Part shown: piece after piece, positions 1 through 12,304 of the stretch
Numbering within the stretch: the stretch's first letter is position 1
How the letters are laid out: each line of letters begins with the position of its first letter
From: Pycnopodia helianthoides
Lineage: Eukaryota > Echinodermata > Asteroidea > Forcipulatida > Asteriidae
Length of the DNA stretch: 64,000 bases
Direction: 5' to 3'
NCBI GenBank assembly: GCA_032158295.1
Contig: CM063246.1
Span: 15,597,168 to 15,661,167 of the forward strand
Translations under genes and position numbers: made by a program
The notes under the pieces: model-generated
Told to the model about the DNA's origin: nothing
The model's database searches: none
What the model saw: only the letters and a program-made list of their open reading frames with translations

Positions 1-600
1 TTAATATCAGTACTGAATGTCCGCAGTGAAATATACCACCTCATATTGCTATGCTGTCCCCCAACACTCAGTTCTTGTAATTTCTAAAGCGAAAAGACAC
101 AATCAACCATGCCTAAGGTTGTGCATCTAGTGTCTAGTTGCTGGTTATTATGAAAACGTGTATATAGCGCCCTCATTTGCCAAAGATTATTTTCATTTTG
201 GACACACCCACAATCGACTTCTTATGTATCCGCTTTGTGGCCTCATGAATCTAAATGGATCAATTTTTAATACAACATGAGTCTAATTTAAATTTTTAGG
301 ATAGATAAACATCATTGGTTTTTTTAATACTATTTGTTTCAATCCTTTTGTGTTCAACGAAATACGCCAAACATGCAAACCAAATTGTAAAAATGTTTCT
401 CAAGGATAGTAACGTGTCTCTTGTGGTATAGACTATGTGGGTTTTTTTCGTGCTCGACTGCACGTTCGTTAAAATCCTTAGATTGCTGCAACCAAGTATG
501 CAACGGTGATTCAGAGGGGGGGGGGGTGCTCCAGGTGTTTTTTCTGTACTTTAACTCAAAAGGAAACAGTTCTGTGGATATGTAACGATTGACATAAACT
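1..600. other. AT-rich intergenic DNA
   Basis: No supported gene or repeat family was seen. A run of about eleven G lies near 517-527. The 8-base word AACTTTCA at 597-604 recurs at 1867-1874, on the other side of the LINE, and may be its target duplication. Confidence 0.5.
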
Positions 601-604
601 TTCA

Positions 605-1866
605 GTGAACTTAATAAAAAATAATAATAAGAGACATTTATATAGCGCTCTTACACGAGGTACCACAGCGCTTTACAAGAAACTATACAATAAGCAAATA
701 AATAATGGCACTGATAATGGGAAAACAGTCAAAGCAATCAGTCAATGAACAGGAAAGTTTTGAGATGTTTCTTGAAAACTGCAAGTGACTTCGCGGAACG
801 AATTTGATGAGGGAGACGGTTCCAAAGGCGTGGAGCATGTGCGTAAAAAGCACGATCCCCAGCAGCGGAACGCACCTTTGGAACTGCCAAGAGTGTACTG
901 TCTGAACCAGAGCGAAGGCCAGGTCTTCCAGGTTGGTAAATCTTGATGAGACTGGTGAGATATGTAGGAGCGGTATTGTGAAGACATTTGTATACAACGG
1001 TGAGAATCTTAAAGACAATACGCTGATGGACTGGGAGCCAGTGAAGTTGATGGAGAAGTGGTGTGACGTGGTCGTATTTACGACACTTAAAAATCAGTTT
1101 GGCAGCTCGGTTTTGAAGACGGGCTGAAGACGTTTGGTATCAGATGATGAGATCCCATGTAGCAATGAGTTAGAATAGTCGAGTCTTGATGTGACGACTG
1201 CCCGAACTGCCTTCTCGCATGTTGAATTGTCGATAAATGGCCTTATGCGTCCTATATTGCGTAGATGGTAGTGGAGCGAGCGACAAAGAGAAGACACGTG
1301 ATGGTTCATCTTCAGAGCAGAGTCAAACTCCACGCCAAGGTTCCGAACAGTAGTGGAAGGTGCAATGATCTCGTTGTTGATCCGAAGTGAAATATTTGCG
1401 AGTTGTGGAAGAGCGCGGGACTGAGTTTTGCTGCAGTTAAGTTTCAGCATGTTTGTGAGCCATCCACGTCTGTAGGTCCGTAATGCACTCTGACAATGAC
1501 GATAGACCAGCTTCGATGGAATTATGACTCCTGGGGTCGATTGCAATGAATAGTTGCACATCGTCCGCATAGGAATGGTATTGCACGTCCTCATGCTGCT
1601 TGATGATGTTGGCGATTGGACTGGTGTACATGGTGAACAGTTGTGGGCCAATAACAGAGCCTTGTGGGACGCCAAAGTCAAGTGATTGGGGTTCTGAAAG
1701 ATCATTCGTGACTTTAACTCTGCTGATCCGATTGCTGAGGTATGATCTAAGCCATGACACAGGACTGTCAGAGAAGCCGAGTTCCATAGACAGGCGCTGA
1801 AGAAGTATGGCGTGGTCGATGGAATCAAACGCTGCAGACAGGTCAAGGAACACCATCAAGACAGCT
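605..1866 (-). mobile_element. 5'-truncated CR1/L2-like non-LTR retrotransposon (LINE)
   Basis: On the minus strand this is the 3' part of a LINE: the reverse-transcriptase palm and thumb, a C-terminal segment, a short 3' UTR containing AGCGCTATATAAATG, and a tail of TTATTATTATT. Similarity stops abruptly at about 1866, as expected for 5' truncation during target-primed insertion. AACTTTCA occurs on both sides (597-604 and 1867-1874) and could be an 8-bp target duplication. The clade call (CR1/L2/Rex-like) rests on motif style only. A related 3' tail may be present near 14.9 kb. Confidence 0.85.
738..1866 (-). pseudogene. LINE reverse transcriptase remnant, two frameshifts
   Basis: The translation opens with FLDLSAAFDSIDH (RT motif with the first catalytic Asp), then GVPQGSVIGPQLF, then the catalytic YADDVQLF. 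All three lie in one frame at 1437-1859. Near 1440-1465 the frame shifts and the thumb continues as NMLKLNCSKTQ with LGVEFDSALKMNHHV. Near 1110-1130 it shifts again, and the C-terminal part runs in a third frame to a TGA at 738-740. The endonuclease and the N-terminal RT are absent because of truncation. The copy cannot make a working enzyme. A LINE fossil is by far the best explanation; a host gene is excluded by the RT motifs and the tail. Confidence 0.9.
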
Positions 1867-1874
1867 AACTTTCA

Positions 1875-3252
1875 CTTCCGTGAAATGAGGCATTTCCCCG
1901 ATGATATCAATCATGTATGTACCTTTAAAGACAAAGTACACGCTTGGTAATGACTCTGAAAATTAATGGCAATTAAAACTTACTTTAGACGTAAGAAGTA
2001 CAGCAGCCTTGGGTAGTATATTGAATTTTGAGAAACTTTTGACTTCGAAGTACTACGGTTGTGGAAAATATATCACTTTTTATTCCCCAAAATTGGAATC
2101 TGAGAAGCGTTTCTGTCACAATATTTAATACTCAACTTTTTGGGAGGACAATTTGTACCAGAAATAGTGTCTTTCATCTCAATTTCGTGTAGAATGACGG
2201 CGCGGTTGAATTGAATTGAAACACATAATATTATTCAAAATGGACACACGGACTCTTTTGAAACAACAAGACAGATCAATCATGCTAAATATTGTAACTT
2301 GGTACAAAGATTTCGTGTGATAGCGCCCTCTTTTGAGTCAACTTCGTCAGCTGATGTTAATTTACCGTATGGGGGAGACACACACTGGGGACAAAATCCC
2401 CTATTATGACACCGGTACTAAACCATGTTATTAGCAGACTTATGGATACTGTTCTATGTTGTGACTACGGGCGAAAATCCTGGAGATGAAGATGGATGAT
2501 TGGGGCTCAATTTTTTCAAAGACATCCCCACCGTCTACAACACGGCCTGTGGGTGTGACGTACATTATGACGTAGCATATCATGTTTGGTTTTCCCGCGT
2601 ATGCATCTTTAACACAATCAATGGTAACACTATACTCTATTTCCCGTCAATTACACGATAAGCGCTTAGGTCCCTGTCTCATTTTGAAGTGCAACATCAA
2701 CAACATAATTTTGCATGAGCATTTAAAGGGGTTGCATATCGTTAGATCACCATACTGAAAATAGTTCCTTGAACCCCTTAGAATAAAAAGTGCGTTCAAA
2801 GGATCGGACAGATACACCAGAGCCAAACATTTGCCTTTAGGATCCGTATTTTGGTTAGCTGTATTCTCCTTCTTATTGTTCTTTGAAATCATGAAAATAA
2901 CAATTGCAAATTGCTGGGGTGGGAACCAGGTTCCGGACTCGTTTATTTTCGAGGCCACTCCCCCATTTCCCTGTACTATAAAGGAATGTTAAGGTGTGTG
3001 TAGGGAATGCCCCACCCCCATCGCTTCACCACGTGCCCCTCTCTCAACCCCAAGCCTCTGTTTGAACTGTATGAACATGTTTTTAAAACTTTGCTGTTTG
3101 CTTGCCTTGTGACGGTACTCTGTACGTCTCGATATTACACATACACAATAAGGGACACTTATTGTTGAATCAACATCGGGTTTGTATTCTGGTAGATTTA
3201 CCCATGCAGGATTTCAGGATCTACAAACGTCGAACCCGTGAGGGAGGCCGTG
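1875..3252. other. Intergenic DNA, no supported gene
   Basis: AT-rich sequence with scattered G-rich patches. A 103-codon minus-strand ORF at 2647-2958 has no recognisable domain or splice context and is not called. Nothing else was supported. Confidence 0.45.
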
Positions 3253-3373
3253 TCCGAATTGGCGGCTGCGGCTACGGTTGTGGCTGTTGCTAAGGGTGTT
3301 GCTACGATCCTCCTATGCTTCAATGCATGTTCACGTGCCAATCAAGCCGTAGCCACAGCCGCTAACGTTCGGA
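3253..3373. repeat. Foldback element with GC-rich arms, copy 1
   Basis: The left arm TCCGAA...GCGGCTGCGGCTACGG mirrors the right arm CCGTAGCCACAGCCGC...TTCGGA, giving a foldback of about 120 bp. An inverted related copy lies near 19308-19424. It shares the interior TAAGGGTGTTG and TGCTTCAA, so this is an interspersed family rather than a local palindrome. No transposase is encoded. The short ORFs read through it are not called as genes. Confidence 0.65.
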
Positions 3374-4744
3374 TCTCACAAAATCAAGAATCAAGAATCA
3401 CCGAAACTCCCAATTCCCTGCAAGGTTTCTCAGAGTGCAATCATGTTTGATTAATTTGGGGAAAACAATTCCAATGTGTTTCATGGACTTAAAAGATACA
3501 TGACTGTAGTAAAAAATATGGCAAAATCTATGCTTTTCCTTGAAAATATATCTGCCTGAAAGTACAGTGTGTCCTCAATACTCACAATTCAATTCGAGTT
3601 CACAAAATTGTTTTCCACTACTTCTCGAAAAATTGTTCAATAATTAATGAAAGAATTTCCAAAAGCATGGAGGTGACTGAATGCAGATCACTTAACGGTA
3701 TAATAAGTAGTAAGAGTTATCATGTCAGTTTTCTCTTAAAACAAAATATTGAAAAACACAGCCAACTTTCTTGTGAATTGTAACTTTGAGGATCAGGAAG
3801 GGGCGTTTCTCAGGGGGCAACAGCATTAAGTGCGCAATTGGAAGTTAAACTCATGCGGGTTTAGGCTTACCTTTTCTTTTCTACATACCGGGTTTGTTAG
3901 AAATGTTAACTAAACGTTGATTTTCCGTCGTGAAACTATCTGTTTCAGACGAATGCCTTAATGTCAAAATGCATGGTCTGCACTGCGAAAGTTTTAAGAT
4001 AAATGGAAATATTCAAATCTAGGCTCGGCCTTCTATCAAATTCGTCGATGTGATGCAGCTTAGTGGCTTAAAAAGTTTGCAAACATTGTTTTTTCGGTTG
4101 TGAGTGAGGCTAATATTGTTCTTAAATTAAATATTTATTGACCAAATAATAGCCTCATTGTCACAATTGAAACCGACTCAAACATTGTTCATTGACTGGT
4201 GTAATAACCACACTGCAGATTTTGATTCACACTTTTTTTCCCCACAAGAACGGTGCACAACAACTTGAAACGTGTTGGGTGCAGACACTGATCACGTGAT
4301 CGTCTTTGCATATTAACAGGAGATTGTCAAGTCTAGCTGTACAGATATTGTATAGAGCACGCACCTTTAAAATGCAAATGGAGGAACAAGCTCCGATAAA
4401 TCACGATTCTACTCTCGGGGTGGGGGGGGTGCATGAATACATCACAGCATCTTAAAGTCGCACCCAGTCATTTATATTCTGTATAGATAAAAATATGAAT
4501 TAATATTTAACTTCTTTAAATGGACTTTTCCTATCGAGTGATATAGGGTATATAGTCTTTGGGGATATGCAAATAATCTTGACTGTGTTGAAAGACAAGA
4601 ACAGACAGCATTTTGAATCTTGCAGGTGCCATCTGAATGTACGCGTAAAGATTGCTCAGTATACTTCAAATACAAGATGCTATTGGAGTTTGAGCAATAA
4701 TCAATGCATGTACGGTAGTAGAGAGAGAGGGAGAGAGCTAGATA
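3374..4744. other. Intergenic DNA, no supported gene
   Basis: AT-rich sequence with no recognisable coding exon. A G-rich run lies near 4420 and a short GAGAGA tract near 4718-4738. Confidence 0.4.
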
Positions 4745-5045
4745 GATAGAGGCCGGCCGACAGTGTGAAATGAACCGGGTTTACCTCAGTCGCCTTCGTC
4801 GCAACCCTCACCCATGATTGTGAAAAAGCGAACGACTCTGGCGTGGACACCTTCATTGTATGGGAGTGTGCAGTGAGGTACTACATCCTGAGATTCGGCC
4901 GTGATCTTCCAGACATGAGAATGAATTATTCGTGGACTAAGGCGGCTGTGTTGGCAAGGCACTGAGATGGTGTGAGCTACATGCATCCACTGCACGCGGG
5001 AAGTCTGCTGGTGACAAGGCATGATGTAGCCTGCGACTCAATAAC
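4745..5045. other. GC-richer exon-like island, strand unresolved
   Basis: This block is clearly richer in GC than its AT-rich flanks and is open on both strands. On the plus strand a good acceptor, GGGTTTACCTCAG, ends at 4795. It is followed by an open frame with the look of real protein (FVATLTHDCEKANDSG, then FIVWECAVRYYILRFGRD) ending at a TGA near 4963. On the minus strand an ORF at 4786-5022 reads HSRLSPRIIHSHVWKITAES and ends in TGA one base before a GTAAAC that could be a donor. I do not recognise either protein. It may be one exon of an otherwise unseen gene, a UTR exon, or a fragment of a mobile-element ORF. Confidence 0.35.
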
Positions 5046-7914
5046 TCAGTCCACGTCGGGGAATTATGCGTCTTTCTCCACTGATGTTAATCACTTTCCT
5101 TGCCATATTTTGTTTGCCTGCTATTTCTACGTACCGCATCAGTAAGTTTCATTTTCGTTTTTTAACTTGTGCCCGTCTTTGCCGGGTCATTCCTTACGGA
5201 TGAAGAAGTTCATTGTACCAAGCGGTAATTAGAGCCTTCGATGTTACATATGCAGTGTTCCTATCTAATGGGAACCCGTGTTGTGATCACGAAACTTAAT
5301 TCCTGCTAATGTAATTCAGCGAATTAAGGGCTGTACATTGTAGTATAGTGTGGCGAGCTAGGAGATGACCTGTAGAGGTGTTGGCTTATGTACTGCTACA
5401 TGCCACAGGCTTCAAGTCAGAATACAATATCGGCAATTTTTCTTTCTTCAGCCGTTCTTGGTCACACGCATAAAAGACAAAACATGTAATTGACGAACCA
5501 CGGCAAAGTGTCAGCTGCAGCAGAAGTTGAAAGCAATATATACCACAATGACTTCACATGGGGTAAAACATACAATCTCGATTCACTTGAAATGACAACC
5601 AGTTGTCAAACTCACAGCAAACAAACAACAGACAATATTGACAGAACAACAAAGAAATCAACGCCCCCTCCAAGAAAACAAAAAACACAATAGCGAACAA
5701 ATGAGATAAGTACATGTTCGTGATTCCAGTTCTTTTTATTTCAACTATTATGGTTGAACCGATTGTGACAAATGTCTTTGAATTTTATATATTTTTGTAT
5801 CCCATCTTTTGTCACAACACTTGGTGATAACCAAATATTTCAAAGTCCGCTAGCTCACTATGATATAGACACATAATTCTATAACACATATTATAAACAA
5901 TAAACCCATTGGTTTATTTAATTACATGGTAATGAGTTTCATTGAAAGGTGTTTTTAAACCCTGCTCTTTAATATTTAAGTTGTCTGGACAGATAATTTA
6001 AATATAGGTTTCATAACAAACTAATTTTATATCAAATGCTTTGGTGAAAAGGCATTTGGATAAACTTTTCTCATGTAATTGTACAACAAGTCTCTTATAA
6101 AAAAAACTAAAGGATTGATTAGAATTTGAATCTCGCAACAATCATGCACTTTCTCTTTAATGTATAAGCAATTTGTTTTCTGCTCGAAAGCTTCTAATCC
6201 TAGAGATAATCCGCAATTAGCTGATTGCAGCCAACCTTCGTTCAAAATAGAACACAACTTCACTGCTTTTCCAACATATATGGGCAAATATTGCGGTACA
6301 ATTTTCACAAGATGTTTGGTGTGTCGATATTTGTTGATAATCCTATAATGGCAGGCTGGAGGGGGTGGGGTGGAGGTGGGGTGGGGGCATCCCCTATATC
6401 AGTACAAACAAACAGGGCAGAAAATGTTTTCCTCACATTTAATCCATCATTCTGCCCATACACATATTTGTTTTTTAACTTGATAGTGTTTGAGTTCCTC
6501 ATTGCGATTTCCGAGATCCTGAAATCTGATTTTTTAATTATTGCCCCTGAAAAAAACCCTCTTCAGTTGTTAAAGTTGTTGGGACGAGATGACTTTCCGG
6601 ATGTTTATGAAGGTCAAAATGCTGTCTGCTCCCAAGATTATTGACTGTGTAAAGAAATAAATCAGCTTATTTCTATGGCAACTGGAACTATATTCCAGTT
6701 TGTTCATCTTGTTTCTAATATCAAAATGGATTCACTACCTGTAATCCACTTCTTTTATTACTTTACGTACTCGACGTTTCTCAAAAAGAATCCCCGTAAC
6801 AAAACAACACGCCGGACGTTTGGTTTCGTCGTTACAATTTCCTTTTGCAGGTTTTAGGTAACATTTCAAAAACTAAAACAAATTGTTTGTTTAGAAAAAT
6901 AGCTACTTAAGTTCCATGAAAACATAGACTGTTGAAGGGGGCAGTAGGTTGTTTCCAAACTTTAAAGGAATGATCAAACTGAACAGTGGTTTGCAGGAGA
7001 ATGAAAAAGTTCTTAAACAAATTCAATAAGAGGTACACAACAAATGACAGCAGATACAGCCGCCGTTGCTCCGTTAAATTGGAAATACGTCATTGTTTTG
7101 GAACGAGTAAACCCATGTGCATCCTTTAGTTCTCAACAAACACACTATACAGTTTCTAACAGCTGCAACAAATTAATATAAATTTGTCGTGATTGAAGCT
7201 CTGGAATCTTTAACTACAAGAACGAAGGGATTATTCTTCCAATATTGATTGACATTGTTATTATCGCAAGCAACCTGTTTAATTCAATCATTTTAATTAA
7301 ATCTTTGATTCCCAAAGAACCCATGACGGCATTAACTTTAATCAGCCCATTAAGAGTAGAAACATTACTCCCATTGACAAAGTCATATTAAATGTGTTGG
7401 AATAACAATGATCAGGTTATGATTGTTTTGTTTCATGTTCGAATGATTTAAAAGAGAGGAGTGTGCGGACGTTATTTCATGTCTTGTTCGTTATTTATAC
7501 AAATGCATTTCTATGTTATTGTTGCTTTTAATATATTCAGTATTTATACTATTTTAGAGTAGAACACTGCAGTTGCTATAACAATAACATGTTTCATGTA
7601 AGAAAACATTTCATGCAAATGACTACCGTGTAATTGAATCGAAAGCAAATAATCCCCTTAGTAATAAAACAAATTCACGGCAACTGAAGCATTCAGTAGA
7701 CACTTAAATTGAGAGTTGTGAAATATTGTAGTGTGGTATAAGAGCTACGTAGTTAGACGTACATCGCCTTGCCTATTGTCCTTTCCCATGCCGATTTATA
7801 TGTTAATACGCTGCTAATGCACTTGTCTGTTTCTCCAAAAAATATTTGCAATTAATCTTTTAAGTATAATACTGTCCCTGGAATATTCAGGGTTGAAGAG
7901 GGTAATTATGGGGG
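5046..7914. other. Intergenic DNA, no supported gene
   Basis: AT-rich with many AATAAA-like words and homopolymer runs. Short ORFs here (for example the one overlapping the G-rich patch at 6361-6388) have no domain, conserved motif or splice support. Confidence 0.4.
6361..6388 (+). other. G-rich tract with quadruplex potential
   Basis: Runs of G5, G4, G4 and G5, separated by a single T or a short TGGAGGT loop, fit the four-run pattern of an intramolecular G-quadruplex on the plus strand. No gene was found next to it, so a regulatory role is not supported. Confidence 0.5.
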
Positions 7915-8860
7915 ACCGATGTATCAAGTGAGGTAATTATGAAGACGATGGAAATGATGATGATATTGATGGGGATGATCTGGACGATGATTGGAAAGAT
8001 CAAGGTATTGATTGATGACAATGATGGCGATGATCAGGATGATGATTGGGATGATCAGGGTATTGATGGATGACAATGATGGTAATGATCAGGATGATGA
8101 TTGGGATGATCAGGGTATTGATGGATGACAATGATGGCGATGATCAGGATGATGATTGGAAAGATCAGGGTATTGATGGATGACAGTGATGGCGATGATC
8201 AGGATGATGATTGGGATGATCAGCGTATTGATGGATGACAAGGATGGCGATGATCAGGACGATCAAAGATGTCGATGATCAGGATGATGATTGGGATGAT
8301 CAAGGTATTGATGGATGACAATGATGACGATGATTAGGATAATGATTGGGATCATCAGGGTATTGATGGATGCAGGATGGATGACAACGATGGCGATGAT
8401 CAGGATGATGATTGGGATGATCAAGGTATTGATGGATGACAATGATTGCGACGATCAGGATGATGATTGGGATGATCAGGGTATTGATGGATGAATGACA
8501 ATGATGGCGATGATCAGGATGATGATTGGGATGATCAAGGTATTGATGGATGAATGACAATGATTGCGACGATCAGGATGATGATTGGGATGATCAGGGT
8601 ATTAATAGAGGACAATAATGGCAATCCAGGGTGATGATTGCGTTGATCAGGATGATGACGGGGATGATAAGGGTAATGATGGATGATAATGATAGGGTGA
8701 TCAGGGTGATGATGGTAATTTATTTTGGTGATGATGATTATCAAGGTGACAATGATGACCAGGATGATAAGGGGATTATCAAGATGACGGTAATTACCAA
8801 GGTGACGATTATGATCAGGGTAATGATTTAGGATAATGATGGGCGTAATCAGGTTATTAT
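7915..8860 (+). repeat. GAT-rich minisatellite, 55-bp unit
   Basis: A 55-bp unit starting GATGATCAGGATGATGATTG and containing GGTATTGATGGATGACAATG repeats head to tail; clear copies start at 8029 and 8084. The core holds about ten copies to roughly 8620, with more degenerate GATGAT-rich flanks on both sides. The unit itself appears to have grown from GAT/GATGGT trinucleotides. Minus-strand ORFs of 86 and 125 codons rich in His, Pro and Ile are by-products of the repeat. Confidence 0.9.
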
Positions 8861-8869
8861 TATTGTGTA

Positions 8870-11575
8870 GGGATACATACCAAATTAGGATCTGTTGAGT
8901 TTGTACTCTCATTCATCAGCTGTATCAACCCAAGTATAGTTCAGGATTGATTATTTTATTTGTAAGTCGTAATAACGCTTTGTGCTACCGGTAATTAAGC
9001 CAACGAGTAAGATACAGAGTGTCAAGTTGCAGCAACGAGTACCTCATCAAACATGCCCTTTACCCCCAAGATGTATCCAAACCCGTGTGTTTGATGCTAA
9101 TGTTTTCATTATGGAATACCCGTCTTCTTCTTCTTATTTTCGATTTTGAAAGTCCATAAACAGATCATATTTTATCAAATTTACTGTCATAAAGTGCTTG
9201 AGTAATTGTTTGGACAGTGAGAGTCGTTTTGAGACTTGTCGGCTTCTTGTGGCTGAAAGGCAAAGCCTGTACACGCCATTCTGAGCTTGCGCACATTAAG
9301 AACAATAGATTTAACTCTGTTTGTCTGCCACCACCTATCGTTTAAAAACTATCAGTTTATGTAAAAAAAAAAAAAAAAAAAACCTTGCTCTTTTTCTAAA
9401 TGTAGGCATGATCATTATTGATAAAAGAAAAACAACATGCATTTAGTTTTATGAACAAATGCTTTCCGCAGATTGATCTAGTTGCATGATCTGATTTTTA
9501 CGAGCAGCGGTATGACTTACTGCGCCATTTCTTGATCCAATGAGATTATATGCATTAGAAGCTATTATCACAGGCCACTATGTACCTTATCTTGATACAA
9601 GGAGGGTTCAAATTAGAGGCAGCAATTTGCCAACCTCGACAGTGCGGTACCTTATCTTCAATCAAAGAGACTCAGTGGAAGCAGCAGTGGCAATGTTGCA
9701 GTTTATATTGATTCAAAGACGAACAAGCAGCACTTTGTCCTCATAACATTTCGAAGATAACAAGTACGATAAAATTAGTTTTGCAAAGGTGAGCAGTGTA
9801 ATTTAGATTGGATTTCGATCATTCTCTGGTTGAAATCTAAAGGACATTATGCATGGCTGTAGAAAATGGAAATATGTTGTTATTCTCCCCTCTGAGGTTA
9901 ACAAACAACATCCCTCCCACGCTTTCCCTGCTGAGGTTTGAACACGTCAAGTTGTACATTTTGTTTAAGTATTTCGGCATAACATGCTGGTTTCTTCAAT
10001 CTCTTAAAATATGTTATGTTGGATTTTTAAAAGTTAATGAAGAGGATGCATAATGAGCCGGTTTTTAAAATATTATTTCTAGGTCTAAATTGAAATTTAT
10101 TTTTTGTTTTGTTTTTCGTTTTGAACTAGTTTTCGTTTCATTTGAGGGAATATGTCATTTGAAACGGTGATTTTATGCTTTCATAATGAGCCGCTTGAGG
10201 GCTCGCTTTATAGATTGCATTTGAAAACAGCCAGTAGGAAACGTCATGAGTTAACTGGTCATTTTATGGTTAACGTTAGATGGGATTACAAAGTTAAATG
10301 TCCATACAAAATGTAAAATACTGAGACAATGACGTTTAACAAATATCGCTGGAGTCGAATTTGCTTGGATATTACAAACAGTGGTAATTATGTTGACTTG
10401 GATATGGATGAGCGAGGTTTAAATTAAGATTTGGAGGAAACAGATACGAAAGGAAAAAACCCAAACAAACCCCTAACAAACAAACACCAAACAGCCCTCC
10501 ATACCTCAGCAAGAAACAAAAAACAAACAAATCAAAACAACATCTAGTAGTAAACACGGGTATCACCTTTAGAATGATCGTTAAAGTATTGTTTAGGACT
10601 AGTAGTGATCAACTTTAACTAGCAACTTGTTATTCACCGTGCATGCTAAAACTGTTATAATGATATGTCCCTTCGCTAACCAGGACATGTTTCCAAACAC
10701 CACAATGTCTTGAAGATATTGAGCCTATTTAAGAAAGTCATTATTTAAGAGGTTGATCTTGAGTATGCATTGAGTAAATGTGCCATAGCGAGTCCATTCA
10801 TATGAAGCTGGAGCGACCAACATCGCCCTAGGCATGGCAAAGAATTCGCAAATATTAATTTCGATATTTCAGCTAACTTTCACATTACATTATAGCTTAT
10901 CAAATACCATTTACTATCGTTCTCCGTCAAATGAGCATGTCATTTATTTGGTTGCTGGAATAATTGTCCAAGAGGAAATCGTCTGCATTTCATATATGCG
11001 TTAGGGAATATTGCTATAGCACCAATGCATTTCTCGAATTGCTTGGCACATTATCTTTGAGTTAATATTGCAGATGTTTCTGGCACGCAATGCTTCTACT
11101 TTAAGAAGGGGAAATGTTTATGCATGTGGTGAAAACATTTTCACGACAGACATTAAAGACGTTATGATCGTTCTGAACAAATAAAATAGATACAAAAATA
11201 AATAAATAAATACCGCACAGCAAGGGCTGATATTTTCTTCTTCAAATTAGAACTCCAACCGTGCCTTCAACCTTTGTTTCACTGCAGAATATTGAATTGG
11301 AAATGTCAACCTAGGGCTTTAAAAAGGAACAAGGGGTTATTCTTTTATCTTCACTCTCTCAAATAAATGCAGCCGTAATGAATGCTCAGTGTTTGTGTAA
11401 CCTCAAGGTGGAGGTATGTACATATTGAATCGTTCGTCTCATTGGATTGGCTTATTAACTATTAGTAACAAACATGAACTTACCAGAAATACATAATTAT
11501 AATCTGTGATGTAGTTTTACTCAAGAGGGGCTTCGATGTGTGTCACAAGTATTTTTGACAATAAATATTTCATCT
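8870..11575. other. Intergenic DNA with a weak internal repeat
   Basis: No gene was supported. A poly-A run lies at about 9363-9381. At 9530-9740 the words CTTGATCCAATGAG, CTTGATACAAGGAG, CTTCAATCAAAGAG and TTGATTCAAAGACG recur every 50-65 bases, suggesting a very degenerate tandem repeat. An AAATA-type simple repeat lies near 11190-11212. Confidence 0.4.
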
Positions 11576-11955
11576 TTAAAGGAACATTACAGAATTGGTT
11601 TTTGCTAACAAAACAGTTGCTGGCAGTGTAAAGCACTTTATGTAATCCACCATATACATAAACTGACCAACCTGTAGAAGTTTGAGATCGATCGGCCATC
11701 TGGGTAACGAGAAAATAGTGAAAACCCGATTACACATTTGCATGAAATCATATGGATTCAACACATGAATAAAACGCTCACTGAGCGATAAACTCCAATT
11801 GGAAAATTAGTTTATTCATTTCTCATCAAATATGGCATTTCAGACAGAAATATTTCAAAGGATGTTTTCTACTATCATCATCATTAGGTCATGTAAGTTT
11901 TATGTAAATCTGTGATCAAAAAGTATATTTTACAAGTTTTTTTCTCATAATTTAA
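11576..11955 (-). mobile_element. TTAA miniature element family A, end-truncated copy
   Basis: TTAA at 11576-11579 is followed by AGGAACATTACAGAATTGG, the family A terminal sequence. The interior matches the copies at 23.1, 29.3 and 33.2 kb in reverse orientation, including the central palindrome CGCTCACTGAGCG. The far end lacks the expected mirror terminus and runs directly into a related family C element at 11952. No coding capacity is present. It is non-autonomous; the TTAA target suggests piggyBac-type mobilisation, which is inference. Confidence 0.75.
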
Positions 11956-12304
11956 AGCACATGTACAACATTGGTAATTGTCAAAGACCAGTATCTGCAC
12001 TGTATGCGACCCAACATTATACATGAAATAACAAACATGTGAAAGTTTTAGCTCATTTGGTCATCGCAGTTACAAGAAAATAGTGACAAACCCTCTTTTA
12101 TGTTTTCACTGTTTTCAAACATCGGATATTATCACCGTGATAAAGACTAATTGTTTTACTCATTTCCTAAAAACTATAGCATTTCAAGCAAAACTATATC
12201 AAGGGAAGTTTCCCACCATGACCATCTTTATACCATGTAAGTTATGTGCAAATCTGTGAATTATTTATATTTTCAACCTTACCGATGTTGTACACACCCT
12301 TTAA
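11952..12304 (+). mobile_element. TTAA miniature element family C
   Basis: Bounded by TTAA at 11952-11955 and 12301-12304. Its ends ACAACATTGGTAATTGTC and TTACCGATGTTGTACAC are inverted relatives. The interior shares modules with families A and B (CAAGAAAATAGTGA, ATAGCATTT, CATGTAAGTTATGTG), but its centre is a different palindrome, TTATCACCGTGATAA. It abuts the truncated family A copy. Confidence 0.7.

Noticed and set aside
8300..8912. His/Pro/Ile-rich minus-strand ORFs (86 and 125 codons)
   Set aside because: They lie wholly inside the GAT-rich minisatellite; no start, splice or domain support.
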